Part shown: positions 30,701 through 37,926 of the stretch, in pieces
Layout: each line of letters opens with the position of its first letter
How positions within the stretch are numbered: the first letter of the stretch is position 1
NCBI RefSeq assembly: GCF_001939735.1
Contig: NZ_MJIL01000079.1
Location: forward strand, 186,370-250,369
DNA length: 64,000 bases
Origin: Photobacterium proteolyticum
Lineage (GTDB): Bacteria; Pseudomonadota; Gammaproteobacteria; Enterobacterales; Vibrionaceae
Direction: 5' to 3'
Translations under genes and position numbers: made by a program
Notes under the pieces: generated by a model
Seen by the model: only the letters and a program-made list of their open reading frames with translations
The model's database searches: none
What the model was told of the DNA's origin: nothing

Positions 30701-30988
30701 GAAGACGCTGTTGCAGTAGAAACAGAAGCGTCCGCTCCGGTAGAAACTCCGGCTAAAGAAGCAACTGTCGCGTCCGCTGAGAGTCCAATGGTCACAGCCA
30801 CATCACCACGTGGTCGACATGCCATTGCTCCAATGGCCAAAGCGCCGGCTCCGGCAGAAGAAAGTACTGATGCCCCTGTTGTCGCTTTAGCACCGCTCCG
30901 TGAAGAGCGACTTGCAACCCGCCAGGCTGGCAGCCAAACGGCAACCAATGTTGCAACAGCACCAATGACAAAGCCTTCTATGGACTAA
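27719..30988 (+). CDS. rne: Ribonuclease E
   Basis: 1089 residues. The catalytic half (to about residue 520) is close to E. coli RNase E: S1 domain ([20 protein letters not shown]), the DNase-like catalytic segment with [17 protein letters not shown] and [13 protein letters not shown], and the zinc-link CPRCSGTG. The C-terminal half is disordered scaffold: an amphipathic stretch near 560-580 ([12 protein letters not shown]) for membrane binding, a long Arg/Gln-rich RNA-binding region (about 590-830), then an acidic Ala/Val/Glu region. [14 protein letters not shown] near the end matches the PNPase-binding site of E. coli. Two similar motifs (SPEMAMGK and MPELAMGK) precede it. It is the endonuclease and platform of the RNA degradosome. 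Confidence 0.97.
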   Translation: MKRMLINATQKEELRVALVDGQKLFDLDIESPGHESKKANIYKGRITRIEPSLEAAFVDYGSERHGFLPLKEVAKDYFPADYSYQGRPNIKEVLKEGQEVIVQVDKEERGNKGAALTTFISVAGSYLVLMPNNPRAGGISRRIEGEERTQLKAALSTLELPQGMGLIVRTAGVGKSAEDLEYDLNYLLNHWERVKDAADSAPAPFLIHQESNVIARAIRDYLRRDIGEIVIDSPKIFNRARDHIQQVRPDFLSRVKLYEHSETPLFNHYQIENQIESAFQREVRLPSGGSIVIDPTEALTSIDINSARATKGGDIEETALQTNLEAADEIARQLRLRDLGGLVVIDFIDMTPVRHQREVENRLREAVRMDRARVQIGRISRFGLLEMSRQRLSPSLAEASHHVCPRCSGTGVIRDSESLSLSILRLIEEEALKDNTSQVVAIVPVAIASYLLNEKRRSVQHIEKSHDVRAIIVPNAEMDTPHFEVLRVRSGDEQDTLSYHLPRAIEALKEAEAAEAPQQERIVKKREEPVLQGFAAPKEPAAAKKQAPVQKEIAKKAEDKPSIFNRLFSAIANLFSGSAEQETEQKQKETQGKRNRRDGRRGERQDKRQDKRQDSRRGKDGSRQGRKRQDTDRDNRSGEQREQRQQRRRGDKQKQDRQQQLDKPVKQQRQPRDEEAKEQKRQSRREEIQAQKQQRRQEAQQNKAGKPAAEEKREQEQEKATKVKQRRQRRQLRKKIRIGDEQQAAPVQQQQAEATAEEQKVATPLQELGTAVAKEALAQEPQTEKTQAAKEQAEQNGEQENGQRRNRRSPRHLRASGQRRRRIRDTRPEKGENVDKAVTEAVGHAVEEATDALNDMENVVTVVEKPKVNRPASGVASPEMAMGKVWAPAPKPAVEAVVAQEEASEQPVAETEVEAAPEAASPTLGGVAMPELAMGKAFPLREPVKVEAVTEESAVEAVVESTPVETAAVESQADEAPETAEVAVEVAVVAEVTVEDAVAVETEASAPVETPAKEATVASAESPMVTATSPRGRHAIAPMAKAPAPAEESTDAPVVALAPLREERLATRQAGSQTATNVATAPMTKPSMD

Positions 30989-31020
30989 GTCAGAAAAATC
31001 ACAACTAAGTGAGTCAAAAA

Positions 31021-31047
31021 GCCATGCTAATAGCATGGCTTTTTTTT
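31021..31047 (+). terminator. Intrinsic terminator of rne
   Basis: GCCATGC and GCATGGC pair across a 5-base loop, followed by T8, 32 bases past the rne stop. Confidence 0.9.
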
Positions 31048-31246
31048 ACCTTTTCTCTGTTGCCGTCAAAAATGAAAATTAAACCGAATTTTCACAATTA
31101 ACCTAATTGACATCAAAGTTTCCTATAGTTAATGATAATTATGTGCTCAGATCACGCTTGAAAGTTGAACTAAATCACAGATTTCTGTAGGATCCGCGTC
31201 TTTCGTACGCTCTTTATATAACCGAACCGGAACAAAACTAAAGAAA

Positions 31247-32803
31247 ATGTTTGAATTCCCACAATTTTCGCGTCAATCCGTCAAAAATGACGTACTTTCA
31301 GGGCTTACCGTTGCCCTGGCCCTAGTACCTGAAGCCGTAGCCTTTGCCTTTGTAGCAGGTGTTGACCCAATGGTTGGCCTTTATGCTGCCTTCATCGTTG
31401 GCTTGGTCACTGCTGTATTGGGTGGTCGTCCGGGTATGATTTCTGGTGCGACAGGTGCGATGGCTGTTGTAATGGTAAGCCTGGTTGCTGAGCACGGTAT
31501 CCAATACCTTTTCGCTGCTGTCATGCTAGCTGGTGTACTGCAGATCCTTGCTGGTGTATTCAAACTGGGTAAATTTATCCGAATGGTTCCCCATCCGGTT
31601 ATGATCGGTTTTGTAAACGGTTTGGCGATTGTTATCTTCCTCGCTCAGCTGGGACAGTTTAAGGTTCCTGATGCCGCTGGCGTAATGCAGTGGATGCAAG
31701 GCTCACAGCTCTTCATCATGCTTGGCCTTGTTGCCCTGACCATGTTTATTATCCACTTCCTGCCTAAGGTCACGACTGCCGTACCTTCATCCTTGGTTGC
31801 CATCATTACCGTAACCGCTTTGGTACATGGCCTGGATCTTGACTCACGTACTGTTGTCGACTTTGTTCGAAGCATGAGTGGTGATGCGAATGCTACCCTT
31901 GCAGGCAGCCTGCCGACGTTTGCCGTGCCTGATGTTGGCTTCAACATGGAAACGCTGCAGATCATTTTGCCGTATTCACTAATACTGGCAGCAGTTGGCC
32001 TGATTGAATCACTCCTGACTCTGACGGTTATTGATGAAATGACAGGCACTCGTGGCCAGGGTAACCGCGAATGTGTTGGCCAGGGCGTGGCAAACATCAC
32101 CTGTTCTGTATTCGGTGCAATGGGTGGCTGTGCCATGATCGGTCAGTCAATGATCAACATTAACTCAGGCGGCCGTGGTCGTCTGTCCGGTATCACCGGT
32201 GCTGTTGGTCTGCTGCTGTTCATCCTGTTCGGTTCTGCGCTAATTGAAATGATCCCGCTGGCTGCGCTAGTTGGTGTCATGTTCATGGTCGTCATCGGTA
32301 CCTTCGAGTGGGCGAGCTTTAAAATGGCGCGTAAAGTACCAAAGCACGACTTCTTCGCTATCATCCTGGTAACCTGTGTTACCGTTGCAGCGGATCTGGC
32401 GCTCGCAGTTATCGTTGGTGTCATTTACTCTGCACTTGTTTTTGCCTGGGACCATGCCAAGCACATCTACGCATCAAGCCACATCAACGAAGCAGGCTCC
32501 AAAGTGTATGCAGTTAACGGCCCGCTATTCTTCGGTTCAGCCTCCCACTTCCTTGAGCTATTCGATGCCAAAAACGACCCTAGCGACGTTATTATCGATT
32601 TTGCTGGCTCTCGTGTGTCGGATCACTCAGCCATCGAAGCTATCGATACGGTTGCCGAACGGTACGCAAGCCTTGGGAAAACACTGCATATTCGCCACTT
32701 GAGCCCAGAATGTCGTTCTCTGCTCAAGAAAGCTGGTAACCTGGTTGAGGTCAACATGCTGGAAGACCCAACCTACAAGGTTGCAACCGATACCCTTGGG
32801 TAA
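31247..32803 (+). CDS. SulP-family anion transporter with STAS domain
   Basis: 518 residues. The membrane part (about 1-410) has the SulP signature [20 protein letters not shown] at residues 24-43, followed by GLYAAF, then [16 protein letters not shown] and [11 protein letters not shown]. Residues about 430-518 form a STAS domain ([20 protein letters not shown]). SulP proteins carry sulfate, bicarbonate, nitrate or organic anions; the substrate is not evident. The upstream region contains AATGATAATTATG, a partial Fur-like half site, of doubtful meaning. It is a single gene with its own terminator. Confidence 0.88.
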   Translation: MFEFPQFSRQSVKNDVLSGLTVALALVPEAVAFAFVAGVDPMVGLYAAFIVGLVTAVLGGRPGMISGATGAMAVVMVSLVAEHGIQYLFAAVMLAGVLQILAGVFKLGKFIRMVPHPVMIGFVNGLAIVIFLAQLGQFKVPDAAGVMQWMQGSQLFIMLGLVALTMFIIHFLPKVTTAVPSSLVAIITVTALVHGLDLDSRTVVDFVRSMSGDANATLAGSLPTFAVPDVGFNMETLQIILPYSLILAAVGLIESLLTLTVIDEMTGTRGQGNRECVGQGVANITCSVFGAMGGCAMIGQSMININSGGRGRLSGITGAVGLLLFILFGSALIEMIPLAALVGVMFMVVIGTFEWASFKMARKVPKHDFFAIILVTCVTVAADLALAVIVGVIYSALVFAWDHAKHIYASSHINEAGSKVYAVNGPLFFGSASHFLELFDAKNDPSDVIIDFAGSRVSDHSAIEAIDTVAERYASLGKTLHIRHLSPECRSLLKKAGNLVEVNMLEDPTYKVATDTLG

Positions 32804-32822
32804 TCAACCTACTCAATGAAAA

Positions 32823-32847
32823 ACGCCCGCAACAGCGGGCGTTTTTA
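32823..32847 (+). terminator. Intrinsic terminator of the SulP gene
   Basis: ACGCCCGC and GCGGGCGT pair across a 4-base loop, followed by TTTT. It lies 20 bases past the stop, between convergent genes, and is also flanked by A on the other side. Confidence 0.85.
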
Positions 32848-32884
32848 TACCGGTTAGGCATTAACCACCAAACTTAGCAACAGG

Positions 32885-33346
32885 CTAAATCCTTTCCAGC
32901 AGATTCTCTGTCGCTTCTTCGATTAAATCCAGAACATGCTCGAAGCCATTCAGACCGCCATAATAAGGATCTGGGATTTCACAGGTATCGCCGGATGAAT
33001 AGCTAAGAAATAACGTCAATTTAGTCTGGTGTTCCGACGGACAAATCGCCTGCAAATCTCTTAAGTTAGCCTTATCTGCAGCCAGAATAAGGTTAAACTG
33101 CTCGAAATCACTGGCTTTCACCTGGCGAGCCCGAATCCCCGTAAAGCTATAGCCCCTCGCCTCGGCGGCTGCCTGCGCACGCTGATCAGGCTTCTCTCCC
33201 TGGTGATAACCTATTGTTCCTGCAGAGTCGACTTCCAACTCAACCCCTTTTTCTGCCGCTTTAGCACGAAGAACCGCTTCCGCAGACGGAGAACGACAAA
33301 TATTTCCCATGCAGACCACAAGTACCTTGTAGGTATTATTAGACAT
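32885..33346 (-). CDS. Low-molecular-weight protein tyrosine phosphatase
   Basis: 153 residues. The P-loop CMGNICRS (Cys12 to Arg18, followed by SPSAE) and the general acid in IPDPYYGG are both present, so it should be active. These enzymes remove phosphate from tyrosine in proteins; some act on polysaccharide-export kinases, but no such genes are nearby. I chose ATG 33346 because the domain begins there; a longer frame to 33379 adds 11 unlikely residues. It is divergent from ddl. Confidence 0.93.
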   Translation of the reverse strand: MSNNTYKVLVVCMGNICRSPSAEAVLRAKAAEKGVELEVDSAGTIGYHQGEKPDQRAQAAAEARGYSFTGIRARQVKASDFEQFNLILAADKANLRDLQAICPSEHQTKLTLFLSYSSGDTCEIPDPYYGGLNGFEHVLDLIEEATENLLERI

Positions 33347-33470
33347 ATCAATTTCCAATGATAATATCCTCCCTGGCAATAAAATAATGATTGCTTAGCT
33401 ACTAATTGCATTCACTTAACATTTAAACACTATACATTTCATCTTATCTTATCCAAGAGGGAACATCATC

Positions 33471-34382
33471 GTGGTAAAAAAAGTCGCTGTTTTATATGGT
33501 GGTTCTTCAAGTGAGCGTAACGTCTCACTCATGTCCGGCCAGGCCGTATCCCAAGCCTTAAAGCGAAAAGGCTATGACGTGGTTGATATCGACGTCGATC
33601 ACAGCTTTGATATCACATCACTACCCAGTATGAAGATAGAAAAAGCCTTTTTGGCTTTACACGGCGGAGACGGCGAAGACGGTACGTTGCAGGCTGCCCT
33701 GCAGCTCCTCAACATTCCTTATACCGGTAGTGATCACCGTGCATCAGCAGTTGGCATCGACAAGGCCATGACGAAAAAGGTGTGGCAAGCCTCTGGCATC
33801 ACAACGCCCCGCTTCTTCGGGCTGCAACAATCAAGCTACCGGTCAGACTCCCTGACCGACTATCTGCAGGATTATACCTTCCCACTCGTTGTCAAACCTG
33901 CCACTCAGGGATGCAGTATTGGCATTAACAAAGCCCATGACATCGAAGAGCTGCGCACCTTCATTGACGAAGCTTTTATGTATGAGAGCAATATACTGAT
34001 TGAACAGTACATTTCCGGGCGTGAGTTCACAGTAGGGATTCTTGACCAACAAGTCCTTCCTAGCGTCGAAATCACCCACTCCCACTCCTTCTTCAGCCAT
34101 GAAGCTAAATTCAAGGCCGATGATACCCAATACCACTGCCCAGCAGAGGTAACAGCCGAGCAGGAAGAACAGATGCGCGCACTAGCTCTGGCAGCCTTCA
34201 AGGCCATCAACGCATCAGGCTGGGGGCGTGTTGACATCATTGCTGATGAAGATGGGCGCTTTTATGCGATTGAAGTGAATACGGCGCCGGGAATGACCAC
34301 GAGAAGTGTATTTCCTCTGGCGACCGAACAAGTCGGTATCGACTTCGACGACACTGTTGAAGCGATCCTGCGCTGCGCTTAG
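33471..34382 (+). CDS. ddl: D-alanine--D-alanine ligase paralogue with altered active-site residues
   Basis: 303 residues, the ATP-grasp ligase that joins two D-alanines for peptidoglycan. VAVLYGGSSSERNVSLMSG opens it, LALHGGDGEDGTLQ and PYTGS follow, and the metal site is EVNTAPGMT near 268-275. The length fits the DdlB type, but the gene is outside the mur cluster. Aligned by eye to E. coli DdlB, Glu15 is kept, Ser150 is replaced by Cys148 (KPATQGCSIG) and Tyr216 by Phe214 (EAKFKADDTQ). Changes at both positions are known to loosen or switch the second substrate in this family. The start is GTG 33471 with AAGAGGG upstream. Whether it makes D-Ala-D-Ala or a depsipeptide is open. Confidence 0.85.
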   Translation: MVKKVAVLYGGSSSERNVSLMSGQAVSQALKRKGYDVVDIDVDHSFDITSLPSMKIEKAFLALHGGDGEDGTLQAALQLLNIPYTGSDHRASAVGIDKAMTKKVWQASGITTPRFFGLQQSSYRSDSLTDYLQDYTFPLVVKPATQGCSIGINKAHDIEELRTFIDEAFMYESNILIEQYISGREFTVGILDQQVLPSVEITHSHSFFSHEAKFKADDTQYHCPAEVTAEQEEQMRALALAAFKAINASGWGRVDIIADEDGRFYAIEVNTAPGMTTRSVFPLATEQVGIDFDDTVEAILRCA

Positions 34383-34400
34383 TGTCTGACATGAGCAGGG

Positions 34401-35099
34401 CTACCCCTGCTCCGTTTCATTAAGCGAGGCCTGATAAGCGGTGAGTCGGATAAAATGCACAATATCCTGGGTAAAGCTATCAACCGTTTCACGGATTTGA
34501 TCATACTCTAACTCGACACTGTCATTTTCCAGCACGCCCTTGGCTAAAATTACCCCGACGCGTTCTGCCAGGATCTCCTCACTCCGGCTATCCACCAACT
34601 GGGACTCAACCAATATTCTGACATTACGATCCCGGGTGCCCAGCAAAGCTTTCGCCCCACCGATCAAAGCGCCATACGGAAGTACCTCGGTGATCTGAAG
34701 ATCTTCCATATCCGTGCTTGCACGACTTATCATTATTTTCAATGTTGCTGCCTGAGCCTCTGGTACCTCAACCAGCGCAACACCTCCAGTAAGCTCCTGT
34801 TTTAGCACTTTGGTCAGACGAGCAGATACTCTTTCAAGTACCGGCTCCGGGATCTGATGAACAGCCTTGGCATTTTGATGCAAGCCAACGGCAGCGATAT
34901 GTAACTTGCTGTACTGGGAGATTTCCAGCTCTGGCGATACCCACTGCAGTCCTGTTGCATCCTGGGTATAAGTTACCTCGACAAGTTTATCGCTATTTTG
35001 GACCAGCCCCATTTCCCTTTCTCTTTCTGTCGGTAAGCGACTTGAACAACCGGCAAGGGCCAAACTTACAATAAGCATCATCAAAGCTGTTTTATTCAT
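34401..35099 (-). CDS. DUF3313-like lipoprotein
   Basis: 232 residues. A lipoprotein signal with lipobox LALAGC (Cys near 17) starts at ATG 35099; a longer frame to 35171 adds residues that do not fit a signal peptide. The rest has LPYGALIGGAKALLG and a mixed alpha/beta pattern (LQWVSPELEISQYSKLHIAA) seen in DUF3313 lipoproteins. Function is unknown. It converges with ddl, 18 bases apart, with no separate terminator seen. Confidence 0.65.
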   Translation of the reverse strand: MNKTALMMLIVSLALAGCSSRLPTEREREMGLVQNSDKLVEVTYTQDATGLQWVSPELEISQYSKLHIAAVGLHQNAKAVHQIPEPVLERVSARLTKVLKQELTGGVALVEVPEAQAATLKIMISRASTDMEDLQITEVLPYGALIGGAKALLGTRDRNVRILVESQLVDSRSEEILAERVGVILAKGVLENDSVELEYDQIRETVDSFTQDIVHFIRLTAYQASLNETEQG

Positions 35100-35325
35100 C
35101 ACTGGTTCTATATCATTTGATAACATACAGAACAGCATACTATTAATTACTAATGATTCATATTTACCCATAGCTCTTTTTTGCTACAACTCGAAACTTT
35201 TCTCTCTTTGCCATTGCCTTAGGTTCAGACCTGACGCAAAATTTCAGCCTACTTATTGCAGCTCTACCGGCCAACGCGACGATCAGCGTTACAGCCTATT
35301 GCCAGAAACAGGGAGAATGGCATTT

Positions 35326-36354
35326 ATGTTCACCATCACTTCACCCAACACCTCATCCTTGGCACAAATTCAGGACAAGATTGATAATAAAACCAAACCG
35401 CAGGGAGCGCTTGGTCAGTTAGAAGCCGTGGCAGCCCAGCTCGCGCTGATCCAGCAGAGCGATACGATTTCGGTTTCCCAGCCCCACCTATTGGTTTTTG
35501 CCGGTGATCATGGTGTTGCCCAGCACGGGCTGAGCATTGCACCAAGTGAAGTGACAACACAGATGGTAATGAACTTTCTTTCCGGCGGCGCTGCCATCAA
35601 CTGCTTTTGCCGTACCAGCGATATGACACTGAAAGTCATTGATGCCGGAACCAAGCTCGAAGCGGACGATCATCCCCAGCTATTAAAGCAGCGTCTTGGC
35701 AACGGCACCGCCGATTTCAGCCAGCAAGCGGCTATGTCCAGGGAAACCGCCCAACAAGGTTTAGAGCTAGGCGCCGGTTTAGTCACCGAGATACACGAGC
35801 AAGGCTGTAACCTAGTAGGTTTCGGTGAGATGGGCATTGGTAACACCAGCAGTGCAGCAGCCATCATGGCGGCACTGTTAAAGATACCTGCCGATGAGTG
35901 TGTTGGTCGCGGTACAGGTATCACCGACGAACAGCTTGAGCGTAAGCAAGCCTTGATCACCCAAGCGCTAGACTTACATCAAGTAAGCGCGGATGATCCG
36001 CTCGCCATCCTGACCTGCCTTGGAGGGTTTGAGATAGCCCAGATCACCGGTGGTATGCTGAAGGCAGCCGAACTGAAAATGACCGTCCTCGTTGACGGCT
36101 TCATTTCGACAGCAGCAGCCATGCTAGCAACTACCATGCACCCCGAGGCTAACCACTATTTTATCTACTGCCACTGTTCTGAAGAATCCGGTCATCAGCG
36201 AATGCTACAACACCTCAATGCCCAACCTTTGCTGGATCTGGGTCTTCGCCTTGGCGAGGGAACTGGCGCAGCACTGGCTCTACCGATGATCCGTTCTGCC
36301 TGCGAGTTCTACAACAATATGGCCAGCTTCAGCGAAGCGGGAGTGACCGTGTGA
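35326..36354 (+). CDS. cobT: Nicotinate-nucleotide--dimethylbenzimidazole phosphoribosyltransferase
   Basis: 342 residues from ATG 35326. Family motifs include KPQGALGQLEAVAAQLA, FAGDHGVAQHG, GFGEMGIGNTSSAAA, DGFISTAAAMLA and the catalytic Glu in RLGEGTGAALALP. It activates the lower ligand of cobalamin. GGGAG stands 10 bases before the chosen start; ATG 35317 is also possible. It overlaps cobS by 4 bases. No cobalamin riboswitch is apparent in the short upstream region. Confidence 0.93.
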   Translation: MFTITSPNTSSLAQIQDKIDNKTKPQGALGQLEAVAAQLALIQQSDTISVSQPHLLVFAGDHGVAQHGLSIAPSEVTTQMVMNFLSGGAAINCFCRTSDMTLKVIDAGTKLEADDHPQLLKQRLGNGTADFSQQAAMSRETAQQGLELGAGLVTEIHEQGCNLVGFGEMGIGNTSSAAAIMAALLKIPADECVGRGTGITDEQLERKQALITQALDLHQVSADDPLAILTCLGGFEIAQITGGMLKAAELKMTVLVDGFISTAAAMLATTMHPEANHYFIYCHCSEESGHQRMLQHLNAQPLLDLGLRLGEGTGAALALPMIRSACEFYNNMASFSEAGVTV

Positions 36355-37214
36355 GCACCCCGGACGATAATTCATCCTCATGTATCGACAACCAGGCCAG
36401 GATCAACAATCAGGCTGGTGAATGTGTCGAGAGCACGGGTTTTCAATCAGCGCTAAAGCAGCAGTGGCAAATCTTTCTGATTGCGTTGGCCTTTTTTACC
36501 CGGATCCCCATTCCGGCTGATACGCCCTACTCCGCCCAACGCCTCAACCAAGCGAATCGCTACTTCGGGGTGGTGGGGATTATTGTCGGTATCATCAGCG
36601 CAGCCATCTACCTGATGGCCGCCACCCTGTTTCCGCCAGCCCTCGCAGTTGCCCTGGCAATGATCTGCAGCTTGCTCGTTACAGGTGCATTCCATGAAGA
36701 CGGACTGGCTGATGTATTCGACGGGTTTGGTGGCGGCTGGGAGCCAGTAAACAAGCTGGAAATCATGAAGGATTCCCGGCTCGGTACTTATGGCGCGACC
36801 GCCCTGGTGATGGCACTCGGAATGAAATGGGTCACACTCACGGCCATTGCCGAATTTTCCCTATACTTACCTGCTTTGATGCTGATTGTGATGAACACCC
36901 TCAGCCGAATCTGCGCTGCCAGCCTGATTTTTTCCTACCCTTATGTCAGGGAAGATCAAAACAGCAAGGTAAAGCCACTGGCCAACGAGCAAAGCCAACA
37001 AGATTTGTGGGTTTTAATTGCGACAGGATTGATTATATTACTGTTACTGCCACTGAACACTGCGCTCATTGTCGTGTTGGTTCTGGCCGCCACTCGCTTC
37101 CTTTGCGGCAAGTGGTTTGAACAGCAACTAGGCGGCTACACCGGTGACTGTCTGGGAGCCGCACAGCAGATCACTGAGCTTGCCGGGTACATGACGCTAC
37201 TCGCCCTGCTCTAG
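36351..37214 (+). CDS. cobS: Adenosylcobinamide-GDP ribazoletransferase (cobalamin synthase)
   Basis: 287 residues, a polytopic inner-membrane enzyme that joins adenosylcobinamide-GDP and alpha-ribazole. FFTRIPIP near residue 48, the Asp-rich AFHEDGLADVFDGFGGG and KDSRLGTYGA are CobS signatures. The GTG start overlaps the cobT stop (GTGA), so translation is coupled. An N-terminal extension of about 35 polar residues precedes the first helix, longer than in many homologues; a start inside it (for example near the first helix) cannot be excluded. Confidence 0.93.
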   Translation: MSTPDDNSSSCIDNQARINNQAGECVESTGFQSALKQQWQIFLIALAFFTRIPIPADTPYSAQRLNQANRYFGVVGIIVGIISAAIYLMAATLFPPALAVALAMICSLLVTGAFHEDGLADVFDGFGGGWEPVNKLEIMKDSRLGTYGATALVMALGMKWVTLTAIAEFSLYLPALMLIVMNTLSRICAASLIFSYPYVREDQNSKVKPLANEQSQQDLWVLIATGLIILLLLPLNTALIVVLVLAATRFLCGKWFEQQLGGYTGDCLGAAQQITELAGYMTLLALL

Positions 37215-37260
37215 AATTAACAATAATAATCACACAGACATATCGAATTAAGGGAGCCCT

Positions 37261-37866
37261 ATGGTTGATCAAACCAATAAGGACGAAAGATACAAAGCAC
37301 GCCAGCAGAAAGTCAAAGACGAAGTCGATGCACGTGTTGAGGCCGCCCAGGAAGAAAAAGGGCTTTTCCTGATCATCACCGGCAACGGTAAAGGGAAAAC
37401 CACCTCAGGCTTTGGCACCATTGCCCGCGCTGTCGGACATGGTCAGAAGTGCGGCGTTGGTCAGTTTATCAAGGGGACCTGGGATTGCGGCGAGAGAAAC
37501 TTGCTTGAATCGCACGGGGTAAACTTTGCCGTCATGGCGACCGGATTCACCTGGGAAACCCAAAACAAGGAAGCCGACACGGCTGCGGCACTGGAAACCT
37601 GGGCAGAATGTAAAAAAATGCTGGCTGACAGCAGTTATGATGTGGTGTTGCTGGATGAACTGACCTACATGGTTACCTACGGTTACATCGAGCTGGATGA
37701 AGTGATAGCAGCGATTAGCAGCCGTCCGGCAATGCAATCTGTGGTCGTTACCGGTAGAGGCGCTCACCGCAGCCTGGTTGAACTGGCCGATACCGTATCC
37801 GAAGTGCGTAACGTCAAGCATGCATTCGAAAGCGGCATCAAAGCCCGCAAAGGGGTTGACTGGTAG
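37261..37866 (+). CDS. btuR: Corrinoid adenosyltransferase
   Basis: 201 residues, CobA/CobO/BtuR type. The P-loop is GNGKGKTTSGFGT near residue 42, followed by GVGQFIKGTWDCGERNLLE, VMATGFTWETQNK and LLDELTYMVTYGY. It adds the adenosyl group to corrinoids. AAGGGAGC lies about 5 bases before the ATG. It is 46 bases after cobS, so the three cob genes form one unit ended by a strong terminator. Confidence 0.95.
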   Translation: MVDQTNKDERYKARQQKVKDEVDARVEAAQEEKGLFLIITGNGKGKTTSGFGTIARAVGHGQKCGVGQFIKGTWDCGERNLLESHGVNFAVMATGFTWETQNKEADTAAALETWAECKKMLADSSYDVVLLDELTYMVTYGYIELDEVIAAISSRPAMQSVVVTGRGAHRSLVELADTVSEVRNVKHAFESGIKARKGVDW

Positions 37867-37879
37867 CTTGGGTATAATA

Positions 37880-37923
37880 GCCGGTGCGGGTGATATGTAT
37901 CACCTGCACCGGCTTTTGTTTTA
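37880..37923 (+). terminator. Strong terminator after the cob genes
   Basis: A very long hairpin: GCCGGTGC and GCACCGGC pair, then one mismatch, then GGTGATA and TATCACC, with a 2-base tip, followed by TTTTGTTTT. It also sits at the end of the convergent 37927-40848 gene. Confidence 0.9.
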
Positions 37924-37926
37924 CGG

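Noticed and set aside
31125..31150. Fur-like half site AATGATAAT before the SulP gene
   Set aside because: Only one half matches the consensus; too weak to list as a site.
35172..35325. Possible cobalamin riboswitch before cobT
   Set aside because: The region is too short and lacks the recognisable B12-box pattern by eye.
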